The notes below the pieces were generated by a model. The model was not told the origin of the DNA, searched no databases, and was given only the letters and a program-made list of their open reading frames with translations. Shown here piece after piece: positions 26,960 to 40,683 of a DNA stretch of 64,000 bases. The stretch is from Epiperipatus broadwayi (Eukaryota; Onychophora; Udeonychophora; Euonychophora; Peripatidae): positions 248,001-312,000 of the forward strand of contig JAQFVV010006507.1 in NCBI GenBank assembly GCA_028023455.1, written 5' to 3'. Numbering within the stretch: position 1 is the stretch's first letter; the number at the start of each line of letters is the position of its first letter. The translations under genes were made by a program, and so were the position numbers.

Positions 26960-27814
26960 TTATTTTTTTTTATGATCTAATGTCTGGGGCATATCATCTT
27001 CATTAAGATCAATAGGCACTGCTGCATTTTTTCTACGTTTGCTTCGTGGTCTGCCTGTTTTTCGGTTGGCAGTGTCATTTATTTTCGGGTCTGTAGATGG
27101 CAAGCAAGGCACTTGATAGTCTATAATATTTTGTGAAGTTTTGTTAAGGGGTGTTTTTGATTGTTTGTGATTTTGGCAATCACTTTTTAATATTTCTTGT
27201 TGAGATGGGCTATTTTCTTGTAACACTGGTATATCCTCGTCATTCCGTGATTGATTTTCGGGTAAAATTGATTCACTTTCATCATTTACTGATTGCTCTC
27301 TGGTGATGTATAGATTGTCTGTTACACCGTCATTAATTGGATTATTTTGATAGAAAATTGTAATTGATTCACTTATTGGTTGAGGAGTGAAATCTGTGTT
27401 ATTTATTGGTGCATTTCCACATTGATGACTTGAGGTTGCTCTCATATCACAGTGTTTACATTTAAGTTTTGGGCATGCATTTATAATATTCCCTCATTGT
27501 TTGCAGTGAAAACATTGCAGTTTAAGACCATGAATTATTAAGAGTAGTGTCGCTTCGTGATCGGTTATAAGAGTGGGAATATCATTTGGATTTACATTTT
27601 GATTTAATTTAACTTTAAAATGATAACTGTTTCCATAGATCAGTATCGGAGTTGCTTTTAAATATATAGGTTGAAAGGCAACAACAACTCCGAACGGTTG
27701 CATTAATTTATTGAGGTCATTTATTGTATAGTTAAAGTACGTATTTTTGATTGTGCCGGTAATAAAATTTTCTCTATATTGGTTAACTTTTACTAAAGCA
27801 TATTTCCCTAACAT
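26960..27814 (-). pseudogene. LINE-1 ORF1, RNA-binding and knuckle part
   Basis: A single frame contains one TGA (about 27,494). Before the stop, an RRM-like stretch (DLNKLMQPFGVVVAFQPIYL) aligns with QLQSTLSPFGKIYKFVYL of LINE-2. The first knuckle starts CFHC but its His position has become Asn, and the TGA lies inside it. A second Cys/His group, CKHC...HQC, follows. The remainder (27,445-26,960) is Asn/Ser/Pro-rich, ending in a basic cluster RPRSKRRKN that could be a nuclear signal. The stop and lost His mean this copy cannot make a full ORF1. Confidence 0.7.
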
Positions 27815-28305
27815 TTTAATTGTTTTATCAAATTTGTTTTTTGTTCTTCACTATAGAATTCAATAGCAAGATAGTGAGGATTTGGATGATCTGCAATGTG
27901 CAATATAGAATACCATAAATTATTTGTGCTTAATTCTTCGTATAGCAAATCCTTAGGAAATATATACAGCGAACAATTTATATCTGTAATTGCAAGGATA
28001 ACAGACCAGTCAGTAAAGAAATGTTTAAATGACATAAACAGGTCACGTGGGATGGTCGTATTAAAGTGTTCAGAAATTTTTAATAGACTTTCATTAGTCC
28101 AGATCTCTTCTTCTATTATGTTAACTGGTAATGGATCAGATTCTGAAATCACATCTAGTTTCATTAGATCATTTATTGCTGAACGACGAAATCTTGAAAC
28201 TGGAGTTTGATTTTTTTCCATGTTCTGAGGAAAATCTCCTTTTTTAGTGGATGCTTTGATTGCATCAGCATAAGAAATGCTTGCTGCATTCAAAGAGATC
28301 GCCAT
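27808..28305 (-). pseudogene. LINE-1 ORF1, N-terminal part
   Basis: The ATG at 28,305 starts a frame of about 165 codons ending at 27,808. After a low-complexity N terminus it carries LAITDINCSLYIFPKDLL (residues about 105-125), which corresponds to MAITDPNCSLIKFPIDSF in LINE-2 ORF1, followed by a second shared block (HPNPHYLAIEF against HPNDRYIAVEF). These align the two ORF1 proteins well before the zinc knuckles. The next part is in another frame beginning near 27,814, so at least one indel separates them. Role by family: an RNA-binding gag-like chaperone of the retrotransposon particle. Confidence 0.7.
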
Positions 28306-28511
28306 ATTGGAGTAAAAAAAAAACCTGCTTGCACACAAATTCCTCGTCAGAGGAGTTTTCTTAAGTTTAAAAAACTATATATACTGAATATTGGGTTGCT
28401 TAGAGTCAATACGGTTTATTTTAAATAAAAAAAATTTTAGTTTTATTATTACTAGAAATATATAATATATCCTACCGATATCTATGATCACCAAACCAGC
28501 TGGCGCATGCC

Positions 28512-28892
<381 letters not shown>

Positions 28893-30572
28893 TGATGAAA
28901 TGTTTAATGCCAGAAAAAGGGGATAGATCATTGCAGGAATTGTTGCTATACAACTTAATGCATAGTTGTTTTATATATTTGTAGAAAAGTCTGTATTTGT
29001 TTAGATGGTTTTCTCCTTTATTATTCATTGGCATACCCATTCATATGTAGGTATTATAATTAGTGAAATATGTTTAACATATAACCATATCAGGCATATT
29101 TTAGTCAAGATAATTTAGTATTCATATGGCAGCATATGTGGAGGCATGTATGTCTGTATCATCTTCTCATCTCACTTTCATATTTAATCACAGTACAAAA
29201 TATTACATTTACAATAAAAACATTTAAAATTATAGCAAATACCTCTAATAACAAATATAAATATATTTTGAGTGATTAATGGATATCTGGATTAATGAAT
29301 CATTTGATAAATTAAATTGTGTTATCAACCATTTTATTTAATAGTTAATTAATATTCATTTGTTTCACAATTGTAAAAAGTTATTTTTTTTAATTTGCTT
29401 TATTTGGTTTGATGTAATTTAGAAAATCAAAAATGATTTTTTTAAAGAAAAAGATTTATTGAATATTTTTTATTCATTAACTGAGTGCAAAGAGTGGAGC
29501 TATCCTTTGAAGGATAAAGTTGACCTCTTGATTGATGGATGGGATATATACTGTAAGGATCGCTAAAGTCTCATACCTCTTCTTATCATTAAATGCATTG
29601 AACATAAATATAAACATGGATGTGTTGATTTATAAAATTAATACATCTAATGAACAGTTCGAATTGATTATATATAATGGTATGAATATATTAATGAATT
29701 GGAAATGCTTGAAACAAAATCATAAATTTGTTACTAAATTTCATTTTATTAATATTTTAAAATAATGTTTGACAAAACGATATACAGTTGAGAAAGTTTT
29801 ATAAAAAAAAAAAACCTGATTTTATAATCTAGTGTTATAAAATGGGAAGGGGAAATAAAGCCTAATAGAACATATGCAGTAACCATAACAACAACAAACA
29901 ACTATTTTTTTTCTCTAATGTCTGGAAAGTTAAAAATATGTATAGAGAAGGTTATACATGAGATTTTCTTTTATTTATTCGCTAATGACAGCAAGACAGT
30001 TAATTTAAAATTGTATTTTGGTAAAACATTTTCAGCATTGTGAAAGAAAGAATTATTGGACAACAAAGATGCATAGAACTGTAAGTTGTTAATTTGATCT
30101 ATATATGTAAAAAAAACTGAAACGAAAGAATATCACTATAAATCCATTGGAATTGAACTTTTGTATAAACTATGAAAATTAAAAAATAAACAAATTATAA
30201 CCTATTTATTAAAGCATAATAGGAACCAAGATTTTTTTTATGTTATTGATAATTATATTGAACTATTTGCTATAAAAATATGATAAAATATTCATTTACA
30301 TAATCAAGTGTTTAATAATTCTAGAACTGTTGGAAGTTTTAAATTTAATAATGTTTATCATCAAAAGAAAAAAAAACTGACTTTAATTGTGTTTTGCTTT
30401 AGTATATAGCTATAACATTTCTTCTGCTGATATAAGGAAAGAATTTTATGTATATATAAACTAATGGAAAAATGATGCAGGTGTGCTAAAAGTCATTATG
30501 AAAGGTCAAGGCAACTCAGATGGGTTTTGAAGAGGGTGATGAACATGATCCATAGATGTGAATTCTCACCAT

Positions 30573-30609
<37 letters not shown>

Positions 30610-30615
<6 letters not shown>

Positions 30616-30664
30616 GGTTGCCATATCTATATATATATATATATATAGAATGGCAACCAGATAT
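30610..30664. repeat. TA-centred palindrome in G
   Basis: ATATCTGGTTGCCAT (30,610-30,624) is exactly mirrored by ATGGCAACCAGATAT (30,650-30,664) around a TA run. A second TA run precedes it from 30,582. It is a candidate cruciform. Confidence 0.85.
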
Positions 30665-32317
30665 TATGTGAAGTTGTATAGATCAGTGGTGAAATTGGCC
30701 AAATCAAAGATTATCCAAACTATTTGGTCAACTTGTGGGAGTTGAATAGATCATAGAAGACACTACTTTGGATAATGACGTGAATAAAATATGCTGAAAA
30801 TTCTCAATCTACCATGATTTTTTCCATTTAAATAAGATGCTCATGTTTTATCAAGATGTTTACTAAATCAGTCATAATTTTATGCTGATATGTAACTGTT
30901 AGTTCATTGTGGTTAACATAGTGATGCTATAAAGTTTTAAGGTTTTCTCTTCTTCATTTATGGATTTATTTATTTTTTTTACTTCCACATTGGATTTTTT
31001 GAGCTGGAAGTACCAAAGAATTTAGATGTATGTATTTCATGATATAAAATGTATTTTTTGAAATAAAAAAAAATATAAATGGTTCTGTTAAAAAAAGGAC
31101 TAGACTATGATGAAATGAATATAAATGAAGGTGAGACTTATTTTTGACTCATTAACAACATAATATTTAGTAACAAAATTAATTAATAAAACCTATATTA
31201 CCCTTTTTTAACAAGACACATACTAACAATTATTTATAAAATCAATTGATGGCAATTCCAGTTCTCATGATTTATAATAGTAACATATGAACCCATTAGT
31301 TCAATTATATGTATAAAATAATAATTTGTATATTGATATGATGATACCTTTTTTTAAAATAAATAAATAACAATGTCATTTGTTTAGATTGGTATTAAAG
31401 ATCATAAATTATTTTTTTTAGTATGATGGCATGAAAGGTAGAGACCTATGTATACCAAGAATGACCTATAGTTGATATTATTTTATGTATTTTTCTTTTT
31501 TTTGTGTTATTATTTTAATGAGATTGAGTGGAAGTGTAGGAATCATATTTATGGTGTTTTAAAATGTATATTTAAGTATTGAAATGTGTTATGTTAAGAT
31601 AAAATAAATTTGTTGATTTTAATTGATCTTACATCAAGGATTATCTATAATTTGTTGAGAATACATCATTGAATTCATGTATCTCTTGATATGGAAATAT
31701 ATATGTAATAAGTATCCAATAAGTGTACTATATAAACCATAACATCAAGTCATTGCCATACCTGAATAGAGTAAAAATTCAGATTATGACTGAGTTTGAA
31801 TTCTAGGGAATCTAATGGATTGACATAAAAATTGGGTAGATCCTGTGCATATTGCCAAATGAATGGGGGTTGAATGTTAGTAAAGATCCATCTTGGTTGT
31901 AGTGTTATTGGATCTTTCCAATTTTCTGTGGATGGAAGAATTCTTGTTTCAGCAAATGTGATGGGATGGATTTGGGTAAATGGTTAGAGATGGGTCAACA
32001 CTCCATTACATTTTTGGAGCTTAGTTTCAATTTAGAATTACATTGATGGTGTTAAATTGTAGAGTAGTAATTTAACCATATTTGGAAAATTTGTGTTGTA
32101 GAAAATCTAGGGTTCTGAAGGTTAGATTGGATATTTGATTGTTGGAGTTTGGTTGGTTCTATTGCAAGTGTTGATGATGGATGGGGAATTTTTGTCATTG
32201 TCTTGAGGATGTGATATGTTCATGTCACTCATGACTAATTGATCTTATTCACTGCTCCAGCCCAAATTATGTTATTAGTTATCATGAAGCAGTTATCAGT
32301 AGTCCTGCCATGAATTT

Positions 32318-32455
32318 GCCTCTGAGACTCAATAAGAGCAAGGTAATGTTTCTTTTGATATATGTATAATATTAGCCTCTAAGACTCCCAAATATGAGCA
32401 AGGCAATATTTTTTAAATAGTAGCCCCTAAGACTTGGATGTAAGCAGGGCAGTGC
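32318..32455 (+). repeat. Threefold short direct repeat in G
   Basis: GCCTCTGAGACT, GCCTCTAAGACT and GCCCCTAAGACT start at 32,318, 32,375 and 32,423. Each is followed by a variant of GAGCAAGGTAATGTTT. Spacing is 57 and 48 bases. Confidence 0.7.
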
Positions 32456-34243
32456 AATAGTGTTTGCAGAAAATTATTATGGGTTGCAGTAGCTTAGAGA
32501 GACTGAAATGTGATGATCATCTGAGTGTTCATGGAATATTGTATACTTTAAGAGCAGTGATTGAATTCTTTTATCTATCTCAAAATTGTGAAATGCTAAT
32601 CATTCTTTTGGCTGTCAGTATCTGTCGGATCTTTAGAGAAATGGATGAGTATATAACCTAAATATATATAGCTTATTCTTCAAGGACTGTTGATAGTACA
32701 TTATTGGTCCATTATATTTTTTTTCTTGATGCCTACGTTTAAAGCCTTCTTACATCGATTTATTTCCCATTATGATTTTCATAATTTATTCATATTCCAT
32801 TACATTTTGATGCCACAATGTGGTCGGCTATCTGTTTGTCTATTTGACGGTCCATTACAATACTTAACTGATAGTCAGTAGTGAAATTTTCTTATTATTG
32901 TTTCATCCATTACTTTGTTCATTCTGCATCTGCCAATTCTTCTATCTCTTCCAGAAATCAAGTCGGTTTAAACTCCAAAGTAAATTTTTAAACATTATTT
33001 TCTTTATAAAAGTCATTATGGAAACTCTAGATACCAGACAACTTTAAGCAAACATGTCAGGCGAAATTATAAAAAAGGTATATTTTTCTTCATTTTCTTC
33101 ACTCATTTAAACATTAAATTAACACTATCATCTTTAAAATGTATGTATATGCTGATAATTTTAATCTACTGTTTGCTTATATCCTTTTTTCATATTACTA
33201 AGGAAAAAATGAAATTGTATGAACTTTCTAATCTTTTAAGGAAACTGTGTGAACTTTATAATTTTTTAAGGAAAATTATGCAGGAATGCTTAACAAAACC
33301 TATTTTTGACTGTCCATTTAGATTCTTTTCTAATTGTATAGAAGTCAAATTAAAATGGAAGAATGTGAGTATAATATTTCTATGCTATAAATTTGAATTA
33401 TGCTTGTTATTCATGCCTATAGCTTACTTTAATAACAAAGTGAATGCATGGCTTATAAATAATTGATTAATTATTAGTATTTATTTAATATGGCATGTTA
33501 AAATCAAGTATAAGGACAGTAAAATTACATACTTTTTGTTCTCTTTGGTATGTCTTATTGTAGAAATATTATTGTTTAAGGAACTGTAGATCTTACATAA
33601 ATGATTAATTAGCAACAGACTAAAATAATTATATTTGTGATAATTCATAATGTTAATGGGAAGCTGATGTTTACTTTTGGACATCTGCTAAAATCGTTGT
33701 TAAATTAAAATATTTCCAGGATTAATTGAATGATAAATATAAAGTGATACTTAGCTGAAACTATCTATCTATATCTCTGTTATTATAAACATCTATTACT
33801 GTGTGTGCTGTATTAGTGAACTCAAATTAGCTATTGCTAAAAAAAAAAACATTGGAGATCGCTGAATTAAATCTAAATTGTAAATGTCTAATTTATACAA
33901 ATTTGTACTATGTTTACTAACACATACTCAGCTGGAATCATCATTCTTCTCTTTGTGTCATTTGGGAAACCTTATGTTTAAGAAAGAAAGAAACTTTACA
34001 AGTGATTTTTTTTAAGTTAAAAGAAGAGTAATGTTTTTTTGTGTATTGCTATTTATATACCATAGATAGATAGACAGATTTATTATTTGTTATTTATGTA
34101 TTAGCTTATTTAATCATGCTATTTCCTTGACTTCTAGACCATCTCAGATTTGTGTATTTGCAAGTTGCGAATACGCTGGTAAACAGTTATTATTTGAATA
34201 TGATTTCTTCTGTAGGTTATATATACATTTTATATGGGTTTAT

Positions 34244-34246
<3 letters not shown>

Positions 34247-34313
<67 letters not shown>
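34247..34313. repeat. (TA)n microsatellite inside C2
   Basis: About 33 TA units. Confidence 0.95.
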
Positions 34314-34318
<5 letters not shown>

Positions 34319-36096
34319 AAAGTGAGCACTTGGCTTTCAGGATAGCACATGCATAAAATAAGTATTGTGGCACAAATGGGAAAAACTTGTTGATAATAAT
34401 TATTGCCATTTAAAAGTTTAAAATAGTGAATAGTTTGTCATGAACTAAAATTTTTTATTATTATTTCAGTTTACCATTAACATTACTGTAATATTTGCAT
34501 ATCATATAATTTGAAGTTATTTACACACTCTTATTAATGTGTATGTTCTATGCATTTAATTCACATAGTTAGTAAATATTCAGTTTTATAACTGTTTTTC
34601 TTTCTGTTAATTATAGATAATGCCGTATGCCAAAAGAATGGGAAAAAATAGTGTCATATCTGTGTATGTGTATTTATTTTTCAATGTACAGAATTAAATG
34701 GATAGTGTAGCTATGAGAAACAAAGTTATTCATAATATGTTCTATGTAGATTGGGATTGAGAACTCTCTCTTTTATTATATCCAAGTATTTGCCATGAGT
34801 GAAATATATTTCTAGATTGCATATGTATGCATTATAAAAATGATATTTTATAAAGATGAGTAGTTTATGTCCCTTTATTCTGGTGGTAAGACTATGTTCT
34901 ACACTGATACTATACCTCAAAGTAGGTGGGGATTCATTATTTGTTATTAGATTTATTAGTCAAGAAGCTTGTGTATTCCTCATGTGCTTAAATTTTTCTT
35001 GAATATTTATCTTTGTGTTATCATAGAATCATAGCTATATGGAATGCAGTTGGTGGATAAATAAATAATAAGATTAAATTCTTTATTGAATATTAAAGCA
35101 GAAATAGTGTTATATTTGTTGTTTCGTCTATGGTAATGTCTGAATTATAACACTTAATTAGTAATTCATAAGAATACTGATAAAATGTCTGATTTTGTTT
35201 TTAATTATAGCATAGAATGTGGCACACACGTAATGCAAATAATCTCGAGGACATGAAAGTATAATATTGTTAAATGAATATATCGGGAAGTAAATAGTTT
35301 GAATTGTATCCTAATAATTTACCACAAGCCTTAAATCATCAAGTCGTCAGAATGATTATTATTATTTTTTTATTATTTTTGAATGTGTGAATAGCGTAGA
35401 TACTTAAATAAATTATTTAATTGAGCTATTTAAGTTATTTTCTTACAGCCAAGTTTATTGATTTGTTTTATCTTAATAATTAGTGTGACCTCTTAAACTT
35501 GTATATTTGTACCCGTAATATGATATTTAATTTACCCACTGTTGTTTGCTAATAATAAATAATTGTTAGGGTTAATTAACAGGCCAAATATATTCGGAGT
35601 GAGAATAAGAGGGCAGTATTTACTTATTAATTTATATCTTGTAAGTGTCTAGTCAATAAATAATAGATGATAAAATATGTAACAAAAGAAATATCAAACT
35701 CACATTAGTAATGTACGTCTAAATTTAAAAATTAGGACAATTATCCCAATGTGAGCTAATTATATTTATTTCAATTGCAATTGTAAATAAATGCTTTATT
35801 TATTATTTAAAACTTTGTCTCCAGTTGGTCTTATATGCATTCCTATTTTAGTTTTCACATTCTACACATCTATTACAACATAAGTACATTACTTTGTAAA
35901 TTTGATAATAAATGTACTGAAATCTGATGATATTGTTCTCTTGATCCAAACATTATATATGAAATACTTTGCCATTTAGTAAACTTATAAAGAGGTCACA
36001 TACTTAGTTATTATTAAAACAATGATGAGAGATTAAAAGGTACCATAGTTCCTTCGTTATCTAATTGCTAGTGCAGTGAAACATCACCCAATTCAT

Positions 36097-36097
<1 letters not shown>

Positions 36098-36190
<93 letters not shown>
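36098..36190. repeat. (ATC)n then (ATT)n at end of C2
   Basis: About 10 ATC units followed by about 20 ATT units. At the same position C1 has about 97 ATT/GTT units and no ATC. Confidence 0.95.
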
Positions 36191-36191
<1 letters not shown>

Positions 36192-36724
36192 AATAGTTAT
36201 AATTTATTGTGTAATAAAATTTCTTTAATCAAATCGTATTAAAGATTCCCTGAAATCTGATTGCCTAGTTCCAAATTAATATCAGTTATGTATTTAGACT
36301 AAGACATACTAGATAGTGTAGTTATTCAATATTATGGTTTTGTGTTAAAGTTATATTATAGTTAATCTATGAGTGTATTTAGATAATGGAAGAAATCAAA
36401 CAAAAATTATAGTTTATTATCTTGAATAATTAAAACTTTATTATTTTTTATCATTTGGTTGATTAATAAATGAAGAATGTATTTCATTTTAATCATCAAT
36501 AATATTTCTTCCTTCATTTATTTATATTCTGGATATTTTAAAACAATCTTTAACCCTCCTGGGAGCTAAGCTATAAGTCAGGCATAAGTTGAAGAGTCTC
36601 AGTATTAATTCAAAGCAAAATATAAAAAGTTAACTTATTCTATTCATTAATAGAATTGGCACCCTAAACATTTGCTCCTATAATGTGTATGATCAGTGTT
36701 GAGTGTAAGGGTGACAGTATATAT
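36191..36724. other. Unassigned AT-rich spacer before repeat B
   Basis: Nothing recognised. It ends GTGACAGTATAT, which supplies the ATAT flank of B. Confidence 0.45.
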
Positions 36725-39630
36725 TGTATTCTCACTTCCAGGAAATATGTAATAACCATAAATTAATCTAGCTCAGATAAATAATTATGTTCATCTAAAA
36801 TGTATCTAAGTCAATAATAACTATATTCTTTAATACTATCAATTAGTAAACTAGCTTAACTAATAAATAATAATATATTTCTGTTTTATAAATTAAATAA
36901 ATAAATATCTAATAAAATCATGAGACTATGAAGTGAGTTTACAAGTGGTAAAATGAATACATTAATCCAATATCCTACAGGATATCACTTTAATGGCATA
37001 AGAATACTATCCTTACTCTTATTACTTAAATACTACATCTATAGTACTCCTACATCTTTAATCAAAATTAATTAAGTAAATGATTCTTAACAAATTAATC
37101 TGGATATCTCTATTAAAATAATTTAGCTCAAGTTATCTCAGGGTCTTTTAAAATAATTATAAAATAATTATAACTTTTGTAATCAAGTATGATAAGGGAT
37201 TTAATATCATTCTTAACTACATCTAACTAAAACTAATATTAATAAAATAATAATATTAATCTTTAATCTATAATTTAATCTCATATCTTTTCTACTTCTA
37301 ATATTATTCATGTATATCACATAATAATAATGTAATGTAATCTTCTATTATCCATATGATGTCTTAAACTAACATATATGGTATGATATTATAATCTGAG
37401 AATATGTGGCAATCATTAATAATATAATTCAGTGTAAATATTCTGTGTTTATTCTATGACCATCATAATAATATAATACATGAAACTTCTTAAATAAAAC
37501 ATATCCATAAAACATTATAATTCTTAAATAATTTTATTTATGCTGTGCAAATACTATGTCTTAATTATAATTATCTGTGATTATGTAATTGTGATGTGGA
37601 GAAATTGAGTCAACACCAAGACTTATAAAACAAGTTTAACAATTTTATTAACATACTTAACAAAAAAATTATTTACATTATTTACAATCTGAAGGAATTC
37701 TGTTTATTCACATTTATGTACTTTCCCAACAGAAATGAAATAAACTAAAATATAAGCTACATAACATTCTTCTTAAAAAATATCTGTTAATTTCAAAATA
37801 TTATTATATGATCTTTATTACATTTATTAAATTTTATTAATTCAATATGTTCTAAAAATATAAGATAATTATTTCAATATGAACTTATTCTTGTTATTTA
37901 ATCCTTTTTAAAAAATAATTTTATTATTCCATATAGTCATTCCTCAATAAATAATGATGTGAATGACCTTGATTAATAGCATACAATTAAACTAAACTGC
38001 TTACTAATCATTACTTTAGATTTCAAATATAATATATGTATTAGTATGCTATCATAAAATTACTTTTATAAAACTTATAACTACTTATATTCATTAAACA
38101 CTATTTAGTTTATTATCTTTGCTTGTAAAGAAAAATATGCATTATAAGTATGTCTTTGAAAAATACTTAATAATTAAATAATATCATTATAAACCCCCTT
38201 TTAATTATCAATTATTTATTTTTATATAAAAAAAATATCATTTTTAAATATGAAAAGTTTTATGATTCTTTCACTGATAAAATCATGTTCTTATAATATT
38301 TATATTTCTTTTTACTTTAAATAACATAACTTATCCACTTCAATAACAATTCTGGATTTCCAAACTTATTCATTATTTCGGATTTTAAAATACCATCCTT
38401 TACGATGTAATCAAGAAAATTTTCATAATAAGTAAACAAGTAGGTATATGGAATAAACTATAACTTTAACTTAATAACACCTTTATCAACTAATCACCAT
38501 GGCCACAATATATAAGAAATGAGGTATGACTTATTTGTCTAATAACCTCTACTACTAAATATAATGTCCAGGCTATTTATTTGGCACTATGGCACATTAA
38601 AGTTTAACACACAGAAAACAAACACTGCCATAAATATATACAAGCTATAGTACTATGTTATCTATACTTGCATAATCATCACTATAGTCTACTCTTGTTT
38701 CCATATAAATAAACCCTACATACAATATTATCTTGGTGTCATTTAACCAAAAACTAAGATATTATCATTAGAGATCTATCACTTTACATTGCTGAATTCA
38801 TTTCCACATTTCTATAACAATAAATAAATTCATGTTTTAAAATAACAATCTAACTGACAAATAAGACAATATTATTTCATCTTTTGGTAACTCTCAAACT
38901 TAAGTATAAACAATCATCATTAATGTCATATTTTAATACTTTAATCACTTAAAATAAACATTAACTTCAGTTATAATAGAATCATATACTTATATTTCCC
39001 TTATGTTTAAATATCTTTATGATATCAATAAAAGTATGCATATTCTTTAAAATGACTAAACAAATGATAAATTATGTGTAGGTATTGTGTTTTATATACA
39101 TCCCCATACATTCACACAAAATAATAAAATACATAATAAAATCATCAATATTTTACATTATTACCATAAGTAATCTCTTCTGGAAAGTACTCAGTTGATG
39201 TCTTTTGGATCATGAACTAAATAAAACAATTTAATTATCATTTATTCCACATTATCACACTTTTAAATATATTAAGTTTTTTTTAAAAAAAATTATTAAA
39301 GAGTTTATTTCTTTACAATAACAATTTAATCACTAGGTTAGTAAATAATTTAATGTTCTATGTTCCTACTCTATCTCTATACTGTGAATAAGCATTAATA
39401 TTATTTTTTAGTAAAAAAAATAATTTAAAGTTATATTTACAACAGTTCCCTTAAAACTTCTTGAGATGAAATGTTCTTTTTTTCTCAAAACATTTATTAA
39501 ACTAATTAATATGGGTGATATATTACAAATATGGATAATGAACAATTACAATATTAGATGAGTTATGGAACTAACATTATTGAGTTAAACAGGGTTAGGT
39601 ATTTAGTGGTTAAGTTCTTTGTTAACTTTA

Positions 39631-40230
39631 TTAGAGAGTCTGATATAGCTTCCATGTCTCTTGAAAAATGAATGTTGTGGCAAGAGTTTTGTCTCTTTGT
39701 TTAATTTTCTCTATGCTCTGAATAAATAATGAGTTTTCATCTGGCTTGGGATGTTGGTATTGTGCCTTGCACCTTACAATCCAAATGGCATAGGTGATGA
39801 AAATTGACAGCCTGATTGTAGGGATATCTCTTCCACAAATGCATTCTTTTATATTAAGTATTTTGTAGTAATCTATCTTTGAATTGTTAAATATTATTGT
39901 TTTAATATTACCTAGACCCATGCATGTTTTAATTATGTGGTCAAATGTTTCCTGATCCCTGCCACAGCTGTGGCAAATTGATTGGACTTTGGTGATAGAT
40001 GTTTTATATCTGAGGAACCAGTTGATTGGCATGGCATCCAGATTAATTTTAAGTAAGTAATCTAAGTATTTTGGTTCTAGAGACCAATACTTGAATAGGG
40101 TAATCAGCTTGTGATTAGTTATTCCTAATCTTGTAGAAGAGATTTGATTATTTTGTTTAAGGATGAGATGGGCATCCCACAGCTTAATCTTGCCTTGATA
40201 GTTGTTATGGGCATTTGTATTTTGTTGCAT
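39631..40230 (-). pseudogene. LINE-2 ORF2 C-terminal Cys/His region
   Basis: A 199-codon frame ending about 140 bases from the element 3' end. It includes KLWDAHLIL and FKYWSLEPKYLDYLLKI, then CHSCGRDQETFDHIIKTC (C-x2-C-x8-H-x4-C) and a helical tail with ITYAIWIVRCKAQYQ. This is the usual LINE C-terminal zinc-binding module plus the following Trp/Arg helix. All four ligands are present. No RNase H domain follows. Confidence 0.8.
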
Positions 40231-40328
40231 TGTTGACAGGATTAGGTGGTCAAGCCAGCTTAATTTTTTTTTGGGGGTGGGGTGTTAGTAGGAATTATGG
40301 ATTCGGTGATCTGGTCATGGCCATACTT

Positions 40329-40520
40329 TTAGACTAAATTATATATCAGAGTGTGTGATTTCTGATAGTTTATTGAAGTGATGGAATGTAGAGACATTCC
40401 ATTTAATATTTTGTTTTCCTGCATGTTTCTCATGCTGATGGAAACAGTTTGCCCTTTCCATAGTAATCTTGAGCAATATTGCTCAATTTTCTTGATGAAT
40501 GTTTTATTTGCATTCATCAT
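40329..40520 (-). pseudogene. LINE-2 RT thumb fragment
   Basis: A 63-codon frame with YCSRLLWKGQTVSISMRNM, homologous to CRKLLWGKKIVSVSLKRI in LINE-1 (within 24,220-24,729). It continues RT after an indel near 40,540-40,680. Confidence 0.65.
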
Positions 40521-40683
40521 TGGCAGGTATTATGCAATTTTGCTGTAAATCTTTATATTTAGCAGTGAAACCTTACCATAGAGCGAAAGGTATACCTTTG
40601 AGTGGGTCTTAGTGATCTGGTCTGTGGACTGGATGATTTTTGCCTGAAGTTCTTTAGACATTGCTGATTGTGATTTTAAAATA

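Larger units (their letters stand above)
23227..28420 (-). mobile_element. LINE-1: APE-type non-LTR retrotransposon, degraded
   Basis: On the minus strand, in order: an ORF1 with nucleic-acid-binding knuckles (28,305-26,960), an apurinic-type endonuclease (26,733-26,068), a linker, a reverse transcriptase (25,572-24,220) and a C-terminal Cys/His region (24,108-23,560). The 3' end runs into (AAT)n at 23,226. The 5' end is not sharply defined; I place it near 28,400. It is the same family as LINE-2 (39,489-44,994), shown by matching ORF1 (AITD.NCSL), RT (RPISMSPL) and C-terminal motifs. It is more decayed: every domain is split by frame changes, and two TA runs have grown inside ORF2. The clade is not assigned; no RNase H domain is seen. 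Confidence 0.85.
29552..32859. mobile_element. Insertion G: 3,308-bp TGT...ACA block with 4-bp ATAC duplication (solo LTR candidate)
   Basis: C1 reads ...GGATATATACTTAACTG... without interruption. In C2 the left part ends ATATAC, followed by TGTAAGGATCGC, and after 3.3 kb the sequence CCATTACA is followed by ATACTTAACTG. ATAC is thus duplicated and the block has TGT...ACA ends, the signature of LTR-element integration reduced to a solo LTR. There is no coding sequence, PBS or polypurine tract. Inside are a TA-centred palindrome (30,610-30,664) and a short threefold repeat (32,318-32,455). At 3.3 kb it is long for an LTR. A short-TIR element with a 4-bp duplication is the main alternative. Confidence 0.7.
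28893..36100. mobile_element. Large non-coding repeat, copy C2, split by insertion G
   Basis: Starts TGATGAAATGTTTAATGCC and ends ACCCAATTCATTCCA. It is collinear with C1 throughout, apart from insertion G (29,552-32,859) and small indels. Without G it is about 3.9 kb. Nucleotide differences from C1 are frequent, with several indels of 2-80 bases, so the copies are not recent. An extra segment of about 80 bases after the TA run (34,314-34,390) is absent from C1. Confidence 0.6.
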
